NCBI RefSeq assembly: GCF_000744605.1
Contig: NZ_JQMG01000001.1
Location: forward strand, 744,001 to 808,000
Reading direction: 5' to 3'
Origin: Methylotenera sp. L2L1
Lineage (GTDB): Bacteria; Pseudomonadota; Gammaproteobacteria; Burkholderiales; Methylophilaceae
DNA length: 64,000 bases
Under the pieces are notes generated by a model, which saw only the letters and a list, made by a program, of their open reading frames with translations, was not told the DNA's origin and searched no databases. Below, piece by piece: positions 18,564-28,707 of the stretch; position 1 is the stretch's first letter; each line of letters starts with the position of its first letter. The position numbers and the translations under genes are program-made.

Positions 18564-18592
18564 ATTTGAAGTTATGTATTAATAAGAGACTA

Positions 18593-19258
18593 CTAGGTTA
18601 ATAAATTAAGTAAATCGGGTAAATCAACAATCGTTGCATCCACCAAACGCTCGTCAATGGCTTTACCTTGATTATATCCATAAGGCACAGTGACAATATA
18701 ACATCCCGCGGCGTGCGCTGCTACAACATCTGTCTCTGAATCGCCCACCAGCATAGACTCCGCTTCCAGTACGTTAAATGTTTTGCAGATATGATGCAAT
18801 TGCATAGGACTAGGTTTCTTTTTTGGCAATGTATCACCAGAAACTACCACCTCAAAAAACTCTGCCAATCCTGTCGCATCGAGCAAGGGATGCGTGAATC
18901 TTTCAGGTTTATTCGTCACACATGCTAACTTAAAACCTTTATCCTTTAAATGACTTAAGGTTTCTAGCACACCTTCATACGGCTGGCTACGCGTGACGTT
19001 GTTGGCATAATGCTCAAAAAATAAAGCTTGTGCATCATGAAGCAAATCATCATCGGGCTCAACGCCGGATTGAGTCATCACACAACGCCTAATCAGCATT
19101 TGTGCACCTTCGCCGATATAGCTTTGTATCTGCACCGCTGATTTGTTTGGCAAATCTAAGGAATCAAGCATTTGATTCGCCGCAAAGGCAATTTCGGGCG
19201 CAGTGTTAACTAATGTGCCATCAAGATCAAACATGACGGCTTTGACATTAAACCCCAT
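18593..19258 (-). CDS. gph: Phosphoglycolate phosphatase (HAD family)
   Basis: HAD hydrolase that removes phosphate from 2-phosphoglycolate. The 221 residues contain the nucleophile motif FDLDGTLVNTAPE at the N-terminus, CVTNKP (motif II), a lysine-bearing KKKPSPMQL (motif III) and VGDSETDVVAAHAAG (motif IV). The gene follows rpe and precedes trpE, the common rpe-gph-trpE order of proteobacteria, which supports Gph over other HAD enzymes. Confidence 0.92.
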   Translation of the reverse strand: MGFNVKAVMFDLDGTLVNTAPEIAFAANQMLDSLDLPNKSAVQIQSYIGEGAQMLIRRCVMTQSGVEPDDDLLHDAQALFFEHYANNVTRSQPYEGVLETLSHLKDKGFKLACVTNKPERFTHPLLDATGLAEFFEVVVSGDTLPKKKPSPMQLHHICKTFNVLEAESMLVGDSETDVVAAHAAGCYIVTVPYGYNQGKAIDERLVDATIVDLPDLLNLLT

Positions 19259-19380
19259 GGTGATTTACTTTACTTCAAATTTACTATGGATTAAAACACA
19301 GTCATCAAACCGCCTGACAACACATCAACAACTAGGTCATATCACTTGATGTGTTGCTAGGTCGATTAAATAGGCTGTAT

Positions 19381-20091
19381 TTATTTTACAGTAGCCAAAG
19401 ATGCGCGCATTTCAGATACAACAGTGTTGTAACGGTTTGCATCAGTGTCTTTAGGTGAACCAAAAATTGCAGAGCCAGCAACAAATGTATCCGCGCCAGC
19501 ACGTGCAATTTCTGCAATGTTTTGCGCGTTCACGCCGCCATCCACTTCAAGCCAGATTTGACGGCCTGTTTTTTCGTAGTACGCATCGATTCTAGCACGT
19601 GCTAATTTTAGTTTTTCCAATGTTTCAGGAATGAATTTTTGACCACCAAAACCAGGGTTCACTGACATCAGTAAAATCATATCTACTTTATCCATCACGT
19701 GATCTAAGTAGCTTAATGAAGTAGCTGGGTTGAACACCAAACCTGATTTACAGCCTAAATCACGTACCATCGCCAAGCTACGGTCAATATGCTCAGAAGC
19801 TTCTGGGTGAAAAGTAATGATGTTTGCGCCAGCTTTTGCAAAGTCAGGAATAATACGGTCAACAGGTTTAACCATTAAATGCACATCAATCAACGCGCCT
19901 ACTTTTTTTGCAGTTTCGCGAATTGCATCACACACCAATGGACCAATCGTTAAGTTAGGCACATAGTGGTTGTCCATTACATCAAAATGCACGATATCTG
20001 TGCCTGAAGTAATCACATCTTCAATCTCTTGACCAAGTTTGGCAAAGTTCGCAGAAAGAATACTTGGGGCAATTCTAAAAGTTTTATCCAT
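19381..20091 (-). CDS. rpe: Ribulose-phosphate 3-epimerase
   Basis: Interconverts ribulose 5-phosphate and xylulose 5-phosphate. In a methylotroph using the ribulose monophosphate route it would also help regenerate the formaldehyde acceptor (inference). TIM-barrel signatures: [52 protein letters not shown] and [12 protein letters not shown] use the ATG at 20091, with a GGA about 8 nt upstream, rather than a TTG at 20106; this gives 236 residues. It is divergent from hemA. Confidence 0.96.
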   Translation of the reverse strand: MDKTFRIAPSILSANFAKLGQEIEDVITSGTDIVHFDVMDNHYVPNLTIGPLVCDAIRETAKKVGALIDVHLMVKPVDRIIPDFAKAGANIITFHPEASEHIDRSLAMVRDLGCKSGLVFNPATSLSYLDHVMDKVDMILLMSVNPGFGGQKFIPETLEKLKLARARIDAYYEKTGRQIWLEVDGGVNAQNIAEIARAGADTFVAGSAIFGSPKDTDANRYNTVVSEMRASLATVK

Positions 20092-20208
20092 GGCAATATC
20101 CGTCAAATTAAATTTATTAATCAGTTTAAAGCGTTATTTTACCCTTATTTCACACTAATAAGATGATGCTTCTTGCTTAACATAGGCCAATCCCTCAAAA
20201 TTACACTT

Positions 20209-21453
20209 ATGCAGTTATATGTTATAGGCGTGAACCACACAACCGCCCCCATCCAAATCCGCGAGCATGTTGCTTTTAACAGCGATCATCTTGGTAGCGC
20301 CCTGCGCGATCTCACCATGCATGATGCTTCCGAAGCCGCGATTTTGTCTACCTGTAACCGCACAGAACTATATTGCAGCACCGATAACCCGCAAAAGGCG
20401 CTTGCTTGGTTATCGCAATATCATAAAATCGAACCAACCGAAATCGCCCCCTACATTTACACACTACCGGATGACGAAGCCGTTAAGCATGCGTTTAGAG
20501 TGGCATCCGGCTTAGATAGCATGGTGCTAGGCGAACCGCAGATTCTTGGTCAATTTAAGCAATCGGTTAAAATTGCGCAAGATGCCGGCACATTGGGCAC
20601 CCTGTTACATAAGCTATTTCAGCGCACGTTTGAAGTGGCGAAAGAAGTCCGCACCAACACAGACATTGGTGCCAATTCTATTTCGATGGCCGCTGCCGCA
20701 GTAAAGCTATCCCAGCGAATTTTTGGCGATATCAGCGAACAAAAAGTACTCTTTATTGGCGCAGGTGAAATGATTGAGCTGTGTGCAGATCATTTTGCCG
20801 CACAAAAACCAAAAAGTATGACGATTGCTAATCGCAGTATCGAGCGCGGCTCAAATCTAGCGCATAAGATTAATGGCGAGGCGATTTTACTCAACGACTT
20901 ACCTGCGCATTTTGCCAACTTCGATATCGTCATCACCTCAACCGCGAGCACATTACCAATCATCGGCTTAGGTATGGTAGAAAGTGCCATCAAAGCACGG
21001 CGTCACCGCCCGATTTTCATGGTCGACTTAGCCGTACCGCGCGATATTGAACCGGAAGTTGCAGAGTTGGACGATGTCTTTTTATATACCGTAGATGATT
21101 TAGCGCAAGTGGTTTCTGATGGTATTGAAAACAGGCAAACCGCTGCAGTTGAAGCGGAAATGATCGTCGCAACGCGTGTTGAAAACTTTATGCAATGGTT
21201 TAAAAAGCGCGATGCAGTGCCAACCATCAAAGCACTGCGTGATCAAGCAGAGCATATGCGCAAATCTGAACTGGAAAAAGCGCTGAAACTGCTGCAAAAA
21301 GGTGAGCATCCCGAAAAAGCCTTAGAAGCTCTTAGCGTTGCACTCACCAACAAGTTTCTTCATGCACCGAGCCATGCACTCAATAACTCACATGGTGACG
21401 AGCATGCAAAACTCGAAGAATTTCTAAAAAATTTATATCAAATTAAAAGTTAA
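20209..21453 (+). CDS. hemA: Glutamyl-tRNA reductase
   Basis: Reduces glutamyl-tRNA to glutamate-1-semialdehyde, the committed step of tetrapyrrole synthesis. The family N-terminus [19 protein letters not shown] fixes the ATG at 20209, although the frame is open to 20173. The catalytic cysteine is C49 in [20 protein letters not shown], the NADPH-binding GAGEMIEL and the C-terminal helical dimerisation region are all present. The protein has 414 residues. prfA and prmC follow, the classic hemA-prfA-prmC order; hemA and prfA are 24 bp apart. Confidence 0.97.
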   Translation: MQLYVIGVNHTTAPIQIREHVAFNSDHLGSALRDLTMHDASEAAILSTCNRTELYCSTDNPQKALAWLSQYHKIEPTEIAPYIYTLPDDEAVKHAFRVASGLDSMVLGEPQILGQFKQSVKIAQDAGTLGTLLHKLFQRTFEVAKEVRTNTDIGANSISMAAAAVKLSQRIFGDISEQKVLFIGAGEMIELCADHFAAQKPKSMTIANRSIERGSNLAHKINGEAILLNDLPAHFANFDIVITSTASTLPIIGLGMVESAIKARRHRPIFMVDLAVPRDIEPEVAELDDVFLYTVDDLAQVVSDGIENRQTAAVEAEMIVATRVENFMQWFKKRDAVPTIKALRDQAEHMRKSELEKALKLLQKGEHPEKALEALSVALTNKFLHAPSHALNNSHGDEHAKLEEFLKNLYQIKS

Positions 21454-21477
21454 GCCGTATTACTTGAGAAACACATA

Positions 21478-22560
21478 ATGAAACCAAGCATGATGACCAA
21501 GCTCGCCAACTTGAGCGAGCGCCTAGATGAAATTGACCGTTTGATGAGTAGTGAAGGCATCACTAACGACATGGACAATTATCGCAAACTGACACGTGAA
21601 CATGCCGAAATCACGCCTATCGTTGAGCAATACCGGGCTTTTGAGCAGGCTGAGTCTGACATTACTGAAGCGCAAACGATGCTGAGCGACCCAGAGATGA
21701 AAGCTTTTGCACAAGAAGAAATCGAAGCGGGCAAAGCAAAGGTAGAAGCAATTGAAGCTGCACTACAAACATTGCTACTGCCTAAAGACCCTAATGATGA
21801 GAAAAATATCTTCTTAGAAATCCGTGCAGGCACGGGTGGCGATGAGTCAGGTTTATTTGCGGGCGACTTGTACCGCATGTACTCTCGCTATGCAGAACGC
21901 CAAGGCTGGAAAGTAGAAGTCATGTCTGCCAACGAAGGTGAAATGGGCGGCTACAAAGAAATCATCGCCAAAATTGAAGGCTACGGCGCTTATTCAAAAC
22001 TAAAATTTGAGAGCGGCGGTCACCGCGTACAACGTGTACCTGATACCGAAACCCAAGGGCGTATCCACACCAGCGCATGCACGGTAGCCGTATTGCCAGA
22101 AGCGGATGAAATTAACGACGTAGCAATCAACCCAGCAGATGTGCGTATCGACACATTCCGCGCCAGCGGCGCAGGTGGTCAACACATTAACAAAACCGAT
22201 TCCGCCGTACGTCTCACACACGCCCCTACAGGCATTGTGGTGGAATGTCAGGAAGGCCGTAGCCAGCATGCCAACAAGGCGCAAGCATTTGCCGTATTGG
22301 CAGCGCGCATTAAAGCCAAACAAGTGGATGAGCAGCAAAGTAAGATCGCCAGCGAGCGTAAAAGCTTAATCGGCAGCGGCGACCGTTCAGAGCGTATTCG
22401 CACTTACAACTACCCACAAGGCCGTATTACTGACCACCGTATCAACCTGACGTTATACAAAATTGATGCCATTACAGAAGGCGATATGGACGAGTTGATT
22501 GGCGCGTTGTCAGCAGAGCATCAGGCTGATTTATTGGCCAGCTTGGGCGACGACAATTAA
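21478..22560 (+). CDS. prfA: Peptide chain release factor 1
   Basis: Recognises UAA and UAG stop codons and triggers peptide release. The GGQ motif lies at residues 233-235 ([10 protein letters not shown]). The stop-codon recognition tripeptide region reads [15 protein letters not shown], i.e. the PxT class of RF1. The C-terminal [17 protein letters not shown] is typical. Length is 360 residues, the standard size. prmC, which methylates the GGQ glutamine, begins with the base after the prfA stop. Confidence 0.98.
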   Translation: MKPSMMTKLANLSERLDEIDRLMSSEGITNDMDNYRKLTREHAEITPIVEQYRAFEQAESDITEAQTMLSDPEMKAFAQEEIEAGKAKVEAIEAALQTLLLPKDPNDEKNIFLEIRAGTGGDESGLFAGDLYRMYSRYAERQGWKVEVMSANEGEMGGYKEIIAKIEGYGAYSKLKFESGGHRVQRVPDTETQGRIHTSACTVAVLPEADEINDVAINPADVRIDTFRASGAGGQHINKTDSAVRLTHAPTGIVVECQEGRSQHANKAQAFAVLAARIKAKQVDEQQSKIASERKSLIGSGDRSERIRTYNYPQGRITDHRINLTLYKIDAITEGDMDELIGALSAEHQADLLASLGDDN

Positions 22561-23439
22561 TTGACGCAAACTGTTCGCACTACTTGGGCAGAAGCACAGC
22601 GACGCCTCATTAAAACGCTATCACTAGATGCCAATGAGGCAAAATTTGAAGCGCAGTTATTGCTACAAAATGTGTTGAGCGTGAATCGTGCGTGGTTACT
22701 CGCGCACGAGAGCGACGCGCTGCAAGATAAGGTAAAGGCTGATTTTGAATCTCTACTTGCACGCAGGCTCTTAGGTGAACCGATTGCTTATATATTTGGT
22801 AACCGCGAGTTTTTCGGCCTAAACCTGATTGTGACACCCGACACGCTCATCCCACGTCCGGACACTGAAACATTAGTAGAAACTGCTTTAGACAAAATCC
22901 CAGCAGACGCTCCTTACTCAGTGCTAGATTTAGGTACAGGCACAGGTGCCGTTGCACTAGCGATTGCTCAACACCGTCCAGAAGCACAAGTAACCGCCAT
23001 CGATGCATCTAGCGCTGCACTTGATATTGCCAAGCGTAACGCTAGTCAGTTAGCGTTAACGCAGGTTGATTTTCGCCTAAGCCACTGGTTCTCAGCACTG
23101 GAAGGTGAAAGATTTAATCTGATTGTTAGCAACCCACCTTACATTGAGCAACATGACCCTCACCTAACGCAAGGGGACTTAAGGTTCGAACCAATGTCTG
23201 CATTAGCCTCGGGCGCTGACGGCCTTGATGACATTCGGGAAATCATAGATAACGGCTTATTACATCTACATCCCCAAGGTTGGCTAATGCTAGAGCATGG
23301 CTACAATCAAGCGCATTTAGTCGCAGACTTAATGGCACAAAGCGGGCTTATTGACATCACAACAATCAAAGACCTTGGTGCCAATGACAGAGTAACGATA
23401 GGCAAGAATCCACTGATTGTGAGCACTCACTGGGACTAA
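22561..23439 (+). CDS. prmC: Release-factor glutamine N5-methyltransferase
   Basis: Methylates the glutamine of the GGQ motif of release factors. It has a helical N-terminal domain, then a class I SAM fold with VLDLGTGTGAVALAIA and the substrate-amide motif NPPY at residues 191-194. The frame starts at a TTG placed directly after the prfA stop, so translational coupling is likely; no better ATG exists before the conserved region. Length is 292 residues. Confidence 0.93.
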   Translation: MTQTVRTTWAEAQRRLIKTLSLDANEAKFEAQLLLQNVLSVNRAWLLAHESDALQDKVKADFESLLARRLLGEPIAYIFGNREFFGLNLIVTPDTLIPRPDTETLVETALDKIPADAPYSVLDLGTGTGAVALAIAQHRPEAQVTAIDASSAALDIAKRNASQLALTQVDFRLSHWFSALEGERFNLIVSNPPYIEQHDPHLTQGDLRFEPMSALASGADGLDDIREIIDNGLLHLHPQGWLMLEHGYNQAHLVADLMAQSGLIDITTIKDLGANDRVTIGKNPLIVSTHWD

Positions 23440-23502
23440 CCCACGAACGAAGCCATCAGATTTTTGTCTGATAGCAAAAGGCCAAATATCGCTGGAGAAC
23501 GT

Positions 23503-23982
23503 ATGCCAGAAGCGAATCAACTCATATTATTAGCTTACACCAGCGTTGCAACACATCACATGACGCACGATGAGTTGCTCACACTCCTTAACGCTGCCCG
23601 TAATGCCAATCAGCGCCAAAGCATCACTGGCATGTTGCTCTATATGGACGACTGCTTCTTTCAAGTACTGGAAGGCGAGGAACAGCTAGTCGATAATTTA
23701 TACGAAAAAATATGCCTAGATGAACGCAACCACCACGTCGTGAAACTCATCAGAGAGCCAATCACCCAGCGTAGCTTTACTGAATGGACCATGAGTTACG
23801 AACATGTCACCCGTGAAGAAATGGCGTCCGCCACTGGATTGACTGACTACCTAGACCAAGACCATCCTGGGTTTAACGGCATGGCGGAGGGTCGCGCACG
23901 CCACTTGATTGAGTCATTTAAGGATGGCCTGTGGCATCGACACGACTTAACACAACAAAAATTTATACACATCGGCACATAG
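23503..23982 (+). CDS. BLUF-domain blue-light photoreceptor, single domain
   Basis: A FAD-binding blue-light sensor. I start at the ATG at 23503, preceded by GGAGAACGT; the frame is open from 23464. Key BLUF positions fit exactly: Y12, N36 and Q54 have the same spacing as Y21/N45/Q63 of AppA, and W95 and M97 match W104/M106. The motifs ITGMLLY and FFQVLEG are typical. Only about 60 residues follow the domain and no output domain is recognisable, so signalling would be by protein partner. It sits between prmC and metX without an evident partner. Confidence 0.92.
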   Translation: MPEANQLILLAYTSVATHHMTHDELLTLLNAARNANQRQSITGMLLYMDDCFFQVLEGEEQLVDNLYEKICLDERNHHVVKLIREPITQRSFTEWTMSYEHVTREEMASATGLTDYLDQDHPGFNGMAEGRARHLIESFKDGLWHRHDLTQQKFIHIGT

Positions 23983-24030
23983 CGCATTAGCAACATAAAC
24001 TTTTGCAGTGCGGCATAGTATAATCAAGCT

Positions 24031-25173
24031 ATGTCTGAAAATAACTCTATCGGCATTGTTGCCCCACAAACTGCATCTTTTAGCGAACCGCTTACCCTTA
24101 AAAGTGGCGCGGTGCTAACGCAATTTGACCTTGTCTACGAAACCTACGGTACCTTAAATGCCGATAAGTCTAATGCAGTCCTGATTTGCCATGCGCTATC
24201 AGGTACACATCATGTGGCTGGCAAATACTCAGAGCAAGACAAATATCCAGGCTGGTGGGATAACTTAGTGGGTCCAAACAAACCCCTGGACACTAATAAA
24301 TTTTTCGTGATTGGCGTTAATAACCTAGGTGGCTGTCATGGTAGTTCTGGCCCAGTGAGCATTAATCCAGCAACTGGCAAACCATGGGGCTCAGCTTTCC
24401 CTATCGTCACGGTGGAAGACTGGGTCAACTCCCAAGCGCGCTTATTAGACCAACTCGGTATTACGCAGCTAGCAGCAGTGATTGGCGGCAGCCTTGGCGG
24501 CATGCAAGCGCTGCAATGGACACTCGCTTATCCTGATCGTGTCCGTCATGCTTTAGTAATTGCCTCTGCACCTAACCTCACTGCACAAAATATGGCATTT
24601 AACGAGGTTGCACGCCAAGCAATTATTACAGACCCTGAGTTTCACGGTGGTGACTACTACGAACATGGCGTGGTACCACGCCGTGGCCTGCGTATTGCGC
24701 GCATGCTTGGCCACATCACCTACCTTAGCGATGACGCCATGGGTGAAAAATTTGGCCGCAAGCTTAAAGACGACATCAAATATAGCTTTGACGTTGAATT
24801 TGAAATGGAATCTTACCTGCGCTACCAAGGTGATAAGTTCGCAGGTGAATTTGATGCGAACACTTACTTACGTATGACGCGTGCATTAGACTATTACGAC
24901 CCAGCCCTTGCCTATAGCGGCGACCTTAGCAAAACCCTAAGCCAGGCCAAAGCTAAATTCTTAGTGTTGTCATTCACCAGCGACTGGCGCTTCTCTCCAG
25001 CACGTTCACGCGAAATTGTGAAAGCGCTGCTCGATAATGAAAGCACAGTCAGCTATGCTGAGGTAACCGCAGCACATGGCCACGATGCCTTTTTAATGCC
25101 AGATGAACACTACCACGCTATTTTGCGTGCTTATTTAAGCAATATTGAAGTTGGTGGCAACCATGCAGAATAA
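24031..25173 (+). CDS. metX: Homoserine O-acetyl/succinyltransferase MetX
   Basis: Alpha/beta-hydrolase-fold acyltransferase that activates homoserine for methionine synthesis. The nucleophile is S154 in GGSLGGMQ; the acid and histidine lie in [10 protein letters not shown] and [23 protein letters not shown] is the family oxyanion region. Acetyl versus succinyl specificity cannot be decided by eye. Length is 380 residues. No ribosome site is visible; a TATAAT at 24019-24024 ends 6 bp before the ATG, so a leaderless transcript is conceivable. metW overlaps its 3' end. Confidence 0.95.
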   Translation: MSENNSIGIVAPQTASFSEPLTLKSGAVLTQFDLVYETYGTLNADKSNAVLICHALSGTHHVAGKYSEQDKYPGWWDNLVGPNKPLDTNKFFVIGVNNLGGCHGSSGPVSINPATGKPWGSAFPIVTVEDWVNSQARLLDQLGITQLAAVIGGSLGGMQALQWTLAYPDRVRHALVIASAPNLTAQNMAFNEVARQAIITDPEFHGGDYYEHGVVPRRGLRIARMLGHITYLSDDAMGEKFGRKLKDDIKYSFDVEFEMESYLRYQGDKFAGEFDANTYLRMTRALDYYDPALAYSGDLSKTLSQAKAKFLVLSFTSDWRFSPARSREIVKALLDNESTVSYAEVTAAHGHDAFLMPDEHYHAILRAYLSNIEVGGNHAE

Positions 25174-25783
25174 TGTAAATATTACAAAAAATGTTGCGCA
25201 ATACCGTCAAGATTTTGCAATTATCGCAAATTGGGTAAAATTTGGCACCAAGGTGCTAGATTTGGGTTGTGGCGACGGTGAACTATTGCAATTTTTACAA
25301 AGCTCACTTGAAGTAAAAGGGTACGGCGTAGAAAAAAATGATGTCAACTTGCTGGCATGCATTGCCAATAGCACAAACGTCATCCAAATGGACTTGGAAG
25401 ATGGCTTATCAGGCTTTGAAGATCAATCATTTAACACTGTGATTCTTTCGCAAACGCTGCAAGCCATGCACAATACTGAAGAAATCGTACTGGAAATGCT
25501 GCGCGTGGGTAAAGAGATTATTGTCACGTTCCCCAACTTTGGCTACTGGCGCAACCGTATGCAAATCACAGCAGGGCGCATGCCAGTCTCCAAGGCACTG
25601 CCATACCAATGGTACGACACGCCTAACGTGCATCTCTGCACGATTAACGACTTTGATGAGTTTTGCCATCATCACAACATTGAGATTTTAGAGCGCCGCG
25701 TGATTACAGATGGCAAAGAAGTGAGTTTCATGCCAAATCTGCTGGGCAGCTTGGCAATGTATCGCTTGAAATCTAAGTCTTAA
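25163..25783 (+). CDS. metW: Methionine biosynthesis protein MetW
   Basis: SAM-binding methyltransferase-like protein always found with metX in this group; in other bacteria MetW is needed with MetX for methionine synthesis. Motif I is [15 protein letters not shown] and family residues include [10 protein letters not shown]. The ATG at 25163 lies within the last codons of metX (11-bp overlap) behind GGTGGCAACC, giving 206 residues. The stop lies inside a 23-bp sequence that is repeated just downstream (25765-25815). Confidence 0.95.
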   Translation: MQNNVNITKNVAQYRQDFAIIANWVKFGTKVLDLGCGDGELLQFLQSSLEVKGYGVEKNDVNLLACIANSTNVIQMDLEDGLSGFEDQSFNTVILSQTLQAMHNTEEIVLEMLRVGKEIIVTFPNFGYWRNRMQITAGRMPVSKALPYQWYDTPNVHLCTINDFDEFCHHHNIEILERRVITDGKEVSFMPNLLGSLAMYRLKSKS

Positions 25784-25815
25784 AATCCGAACCTTGAAAT
25801 CTACGTCTTGAAATA
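25765..25815. repeat. 23-bp direct repeat spanning the metW stop
   Basis: Two near-identical 23-bp copies start with CTTGAAATCTA (25765-25787 and 25793-25815), 28 bp apart. The first covers the last codons and stop of metW, the second is in the spacer before ampG. It looks like a short duplication of the gene end. Confidence 0.65.
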
Positions 25816-25827
25816 TAAGTAATTATT

Positions 25828-27156
25828 TTGCAAACAATCGCACAGCCAACCATACGTCAGTCACTCATGAGCAAAAAAATGCTCATCTGTGTATTTACAG
25901 GGTTTAGCTCAGGCCTTCCTCTCTTCATACTCATCAGTCTGCTACCCGCATGGCTGCGCTCTGAAGGTGTAGATCTTAAGTCGATTGGCTTGTTTGCATT
26001 AATCAGCCTGCCATTTACATGGAAGTTTCTATGGGCGCCGCTGTTTGACCGTTTCACACCACCGCTCGGCCGCCGCCGTGGCTGGCTAGTAGTCTGGCAA
26101 GTGTTATTACTGCTATCGATTCCAGCTTTTGGTGTATTTAACCCAAAATTTGATATATGGAGCATCGCTTATCTAGCGACAGTGGTGGCTTTCTTCAGCT
26201 CCTCTCAGGACATTGTATTAGATGCCTACCGACGAGAGCTACTAATAGATGCCGAACTGGGCCTAGGTAACGCCGTGCATGTGAATGCATATAAAATCGC
26301 AGGCTTAATACCAGGCTCACTCTCACTCATCTTGGCAGACCACCTGCCATGGAGCAGCGTGTTTATGATTACGGCACTATTTATGTTGCCGGGTCTTATC
26401 ATGACGCTACTAGTGACGGAACCAGCGCTGAAGGATGGCGCACCAAAAACTTTACGCGCAGCGATTGTAGAACCCTTTAAAGAGTTTATTGAGCGCAACG
26501 GACTAAAATCTGCACTATTCATCCTCGCGTTTATTTTTCTATATAAACTAGGGGATAGTATGACCACCGCGCTGGCCACCCCGTTTTATTTAGACATGGG
26601 CTACAGCAAAACTGAAATCGGCTTGATCGCTAAAAATGCAGGCCTATGGCCTAGCGTGCTGGGCGGCCTCATCGGCGGCCTTTGGATGATTAAGCTTGGC
26701 ATCAACAAATCATTATGGATTTTCGGTGCAGTGCAGATGGTTGCAATCCTAGGCTTTGCTTGGCTTGCCAATGCGGCAAACAACCCTACACTATTCAGTT
26801 CGTTTTTTGAATTACAAATCTTCGGCACCAGCATCACCTTACAGGAGCGCTTAGTATGGCTAGGCATGGTGATTGGGGTAGAGGCACTAGGCGTAGGGCT
26901 GGGCACTGCTGCTTTTGTTGCCTATATTGCCAAAACTACGCACCCACTATATACCGCCACACAATTTGCATTATTTACCAGCTTTGCCGCGGTACCGCGC
27001 ACTTTTGCAAATGCGGCAACTGGCTACATGGTAGAGAGCATGGGCTGGCGAGACTTCTTCATTCTGTGCTTTTTGATTGCCATCCCGGGCATGGTGCTAC
27101 TACTTAAAATAGCACCATGGAATGAAGCTGCAAAAGACATCCAGCAAAATCACTAA
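25828..27156 (+). CDS. ampG: AmpG-family muropeptide MFS transporter
   Basis: Twelve-segment major facilitator protein that imports anhydro-muropeptides for cell-wall recycling. Family signatures include FSSGLPLFILISLLPAWL, the loop LFDRFTPPLGRRRGW, SSSQDIVLDAYRREL and FLYKLGDSMTTALATPFY. Length is 442 residues. The start used is a TTG at 25828; an ATG at 25867 (14th codon) is a real alternative and neither has a clear ribosome site. It is convergent with xth. Confidence 0.9.
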   Translation: MQTIAQPTIRQSLMSKKMLICVFTGFSSGLPLFILISLLPAWLRSEGVDLKSIGLFALISLPFTWKFLWAPLFDRFTPPLGRRRGWLVVWQVLLLLSIPAFGVFNPKFDIWSIAYLATVVAFFSSSQDIVLDAYRRELLIDAELGLGNAVHVNAYKIAGLIPGSLSLILADHLPWSSVFMITALFMLPGLIMTLLVTEPALKDGAPKTLRAAIVEPFKEFIERNGLKSALFILAFIFLYKLGDSMTTALATPFYLDMGYSKTEIGLIAKNAGLWPSVLGGLIGGLWMIKLGINKSLWIFGAVQMVAILGFAWLANAANNPTLFSSFFELQIFGTSITLQERLVWLGMVIGVEALGVGLGTAAFVAYIAKTTHPLYTATQFALFTSFAAVPRTFANAATGYMVESMGWRDFFILCFLIAIPGMVLLLKIAPWNEAAKDIQQNH

Positions 27157-27172
27157 AAACTCCCAATAAAAG

Positions 27173-27943
27173 CTATTGGTATTCCACAATCAATGGCGCA
27201 TGGTCACTAAAGCGCTCATCTTTATAAACACTACTGCTAAGTGCTTTGCTCGCAAAATCTGCAGTTGCAATTTGATAATCGATACGCCAACCCACATTTT
27301 TTGCCCAGGCCTGACCGCGATTGCTCCACCACGTGTAACAGGCGTCGGTAGTTTCAGGGTATAAGCTACGGTAAACATCCACCCAGCCCACCTCATCAAA
27401 CAATGTGGTCAGCCAAGCACGTTCTTCAGGTAAAAATCCTGAGTTCTTTTTATTGCCTTTCCAGTTTTTTAAGTCAGCCTCTTTGTGTGCGATATTCCAG
27501 TCGCCACAAACCACCACATCGCGACCGCTATCCTTAAGCATTTTCAAGTGCGGCATAAAACGCTCCATCACACTAAACTTAAAGGCTTGCCGTTCTTCAC
27601 CACTGGAGCCTGAGGGCAAATATAGCGACACCACACTTAAATTGCCAAATCTAGCCTCGATATAACGCCCCTCGTTATCAATATCAGCAATACCTAAACC
27701 CTCTACAATACGATCGGGCTTGATTTTTGAGTAAATTCCCACACCGCTGTAACCTTTTTTTTCTGCGTAATGGAAGCAACCAAAATACCCTTCTGGATTC
27801 AACATTTCATTAGTCATATCGCCAGCTTGCGCTTTGATTTCCTGCATACAAACGATGTCGGCATCCTGTGTTTTTAACCACGCATACAAACCTTTGTTAG
27901 TTGCAGAGCGAATGCCATTTAAATTTAACGATATAATCTTCAA
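27173..27943 (-). CDS. xth: Exodeoxyribonuclease III
   Basis: AP endonuclease/3'-exonuclease of base-excision repair. Catalytic motifs of the exonuclease-endonuclease-phosphatase fold are visible: LNLNGIRSA, the metal-binding glutamate in MQEIKA, CGDWNIAH, and the C-terminal FSDHAPLIVEY with the active-site Asp-His. It has 256 residues. It is divergent from pyrE across 32 bp and convergent with ampG. Confidence 0.95.
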   Translation of the reverse strand: MKIISLNLNGIRSATNKGLYAWLKTQDADIVCMQEIKAQAGDMTNEMLNPEGYFGCFHYAEKKGYSGVGIYSKIKPDRIVEGLGIADIDNEGRYIEARFGNLSVVSLYLPSGSSGEERQAFKFSVMERFMPHLKMLKDSGRDVVVCGDWNIAHKEADLKNWKGNKKNSGFLPEERAWLTTLFDEVGWVDVYRSLYPETTDACYTWWSNRGQAWAKNVGWRIDYQIATADFASKALSSSVYKDERFSDHAPLIVEYQ

Positions 27944-27975
27944 AACTTAATTCCAAATAATTAACAGAAGCTATT

Positions 27976-28629
27976 ATGACTCAATCACTCGATCAGTTCA
28001 GACAAGATTTTATCGCATTTGCAATTCAAAAAGAGGTTTTAAAATTCGGTGAATTTAAAACCAAGGCAGGCAGGCTAAGCCCTTACTTCTTTAATGCTGG
28101 TTTGTTTAACGATGGCGAAAGCCTGATGAAACTTGGCGAGTTCTACGCGCAAGCCATTAAAAACTCCGGCATTGAATTCGATATGTTATTTGGCCCAGCG
28201 TATAAGGGCATTACATTAGCGGCAAGTATTGCCATTGCACTTGCCAAAGATGGTCACAATGTCCCTTATGCTTACAACCGCAAGGAAGCCAAAGATCACG
28301 GCGAAGGCGGTGTGATTGTGGGTAGCCCACTCAAGGGTCGAGTTCTCATCATCGACGATGTGATTTCGGCTGGCACCTCAGTGCGTGAATCTGTTGAGCT
28401 AATTAATGCCAGCGGCGCCAGCGCTTGCGGTGTGGCGATTGCCATCGACAGACAAGAGAAAGGTTTAGGCGAGCTTTCAGCCGTACAGGAGGTCATTAAC
28501 ACCAACAAAATACCAGTTTGTGCTATCGCCAATCTAAATGATTTATTGACGTATTTGCATGACAAAACTGAGATGGCGCAAAATTTGCATGCAGTTGAAG
28601 CATATCGACAACAATATGGTGTCATTTAA
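27976..28629 (+). CDS. pyrE: Orotate phosphoribosyltransferase
   Basis: Joins orotate to PRPP to give orotidine monophosphate in pyrimidine synthesis. The PRPP-binding loop reads [17 protein letters not shown]; the catalytic flexible loop [12 protein letters not shown] and the early [21 protein letters not shown] are typical. Length is 217 residues, as usual. The pyrE/xth divergent arrangement is common in proteobacteria. Confidence 0.97.
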   Translation: MTQSLDQFRQDFIAFAIQKEVLKFGEFKTKAGRLSPYFFNAGLFNDGESLMKLGEFYAQAIKNSGIEFDMLFGPAYKGITLAASIAIALAKDGHNVPYAYNRKEAKDHGEGGVIVGSPLKGRVLIIDDVISAGTSVRESVELINASGASACGVAIAIDRQEKGLGELSAVQEVINTNKIPVCAIANLNDLLTYLHDKTEMAQNLHAVEAYRQQYGVI

Positions 28630-28707
28630 TTAACTACAGGCAGCTTATTACAAGCATAGTTGCTGATCCATAGTTAATGAACAACCAGAAAGGTTATTCA
28701 CATCAAC

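Noticed and set aside
18400-18592. Classical attenuator hairpin for trpE
   Set aside because: No stem followed by a T-run could be found on the minus strand between the possible leader frame and trpE.
27163-27179. Small hairpin CCAATA/TATTGG between ampG and xth
   Set aside because: Only 6 bp, no T-run on either strand; too weak to call a terminator.
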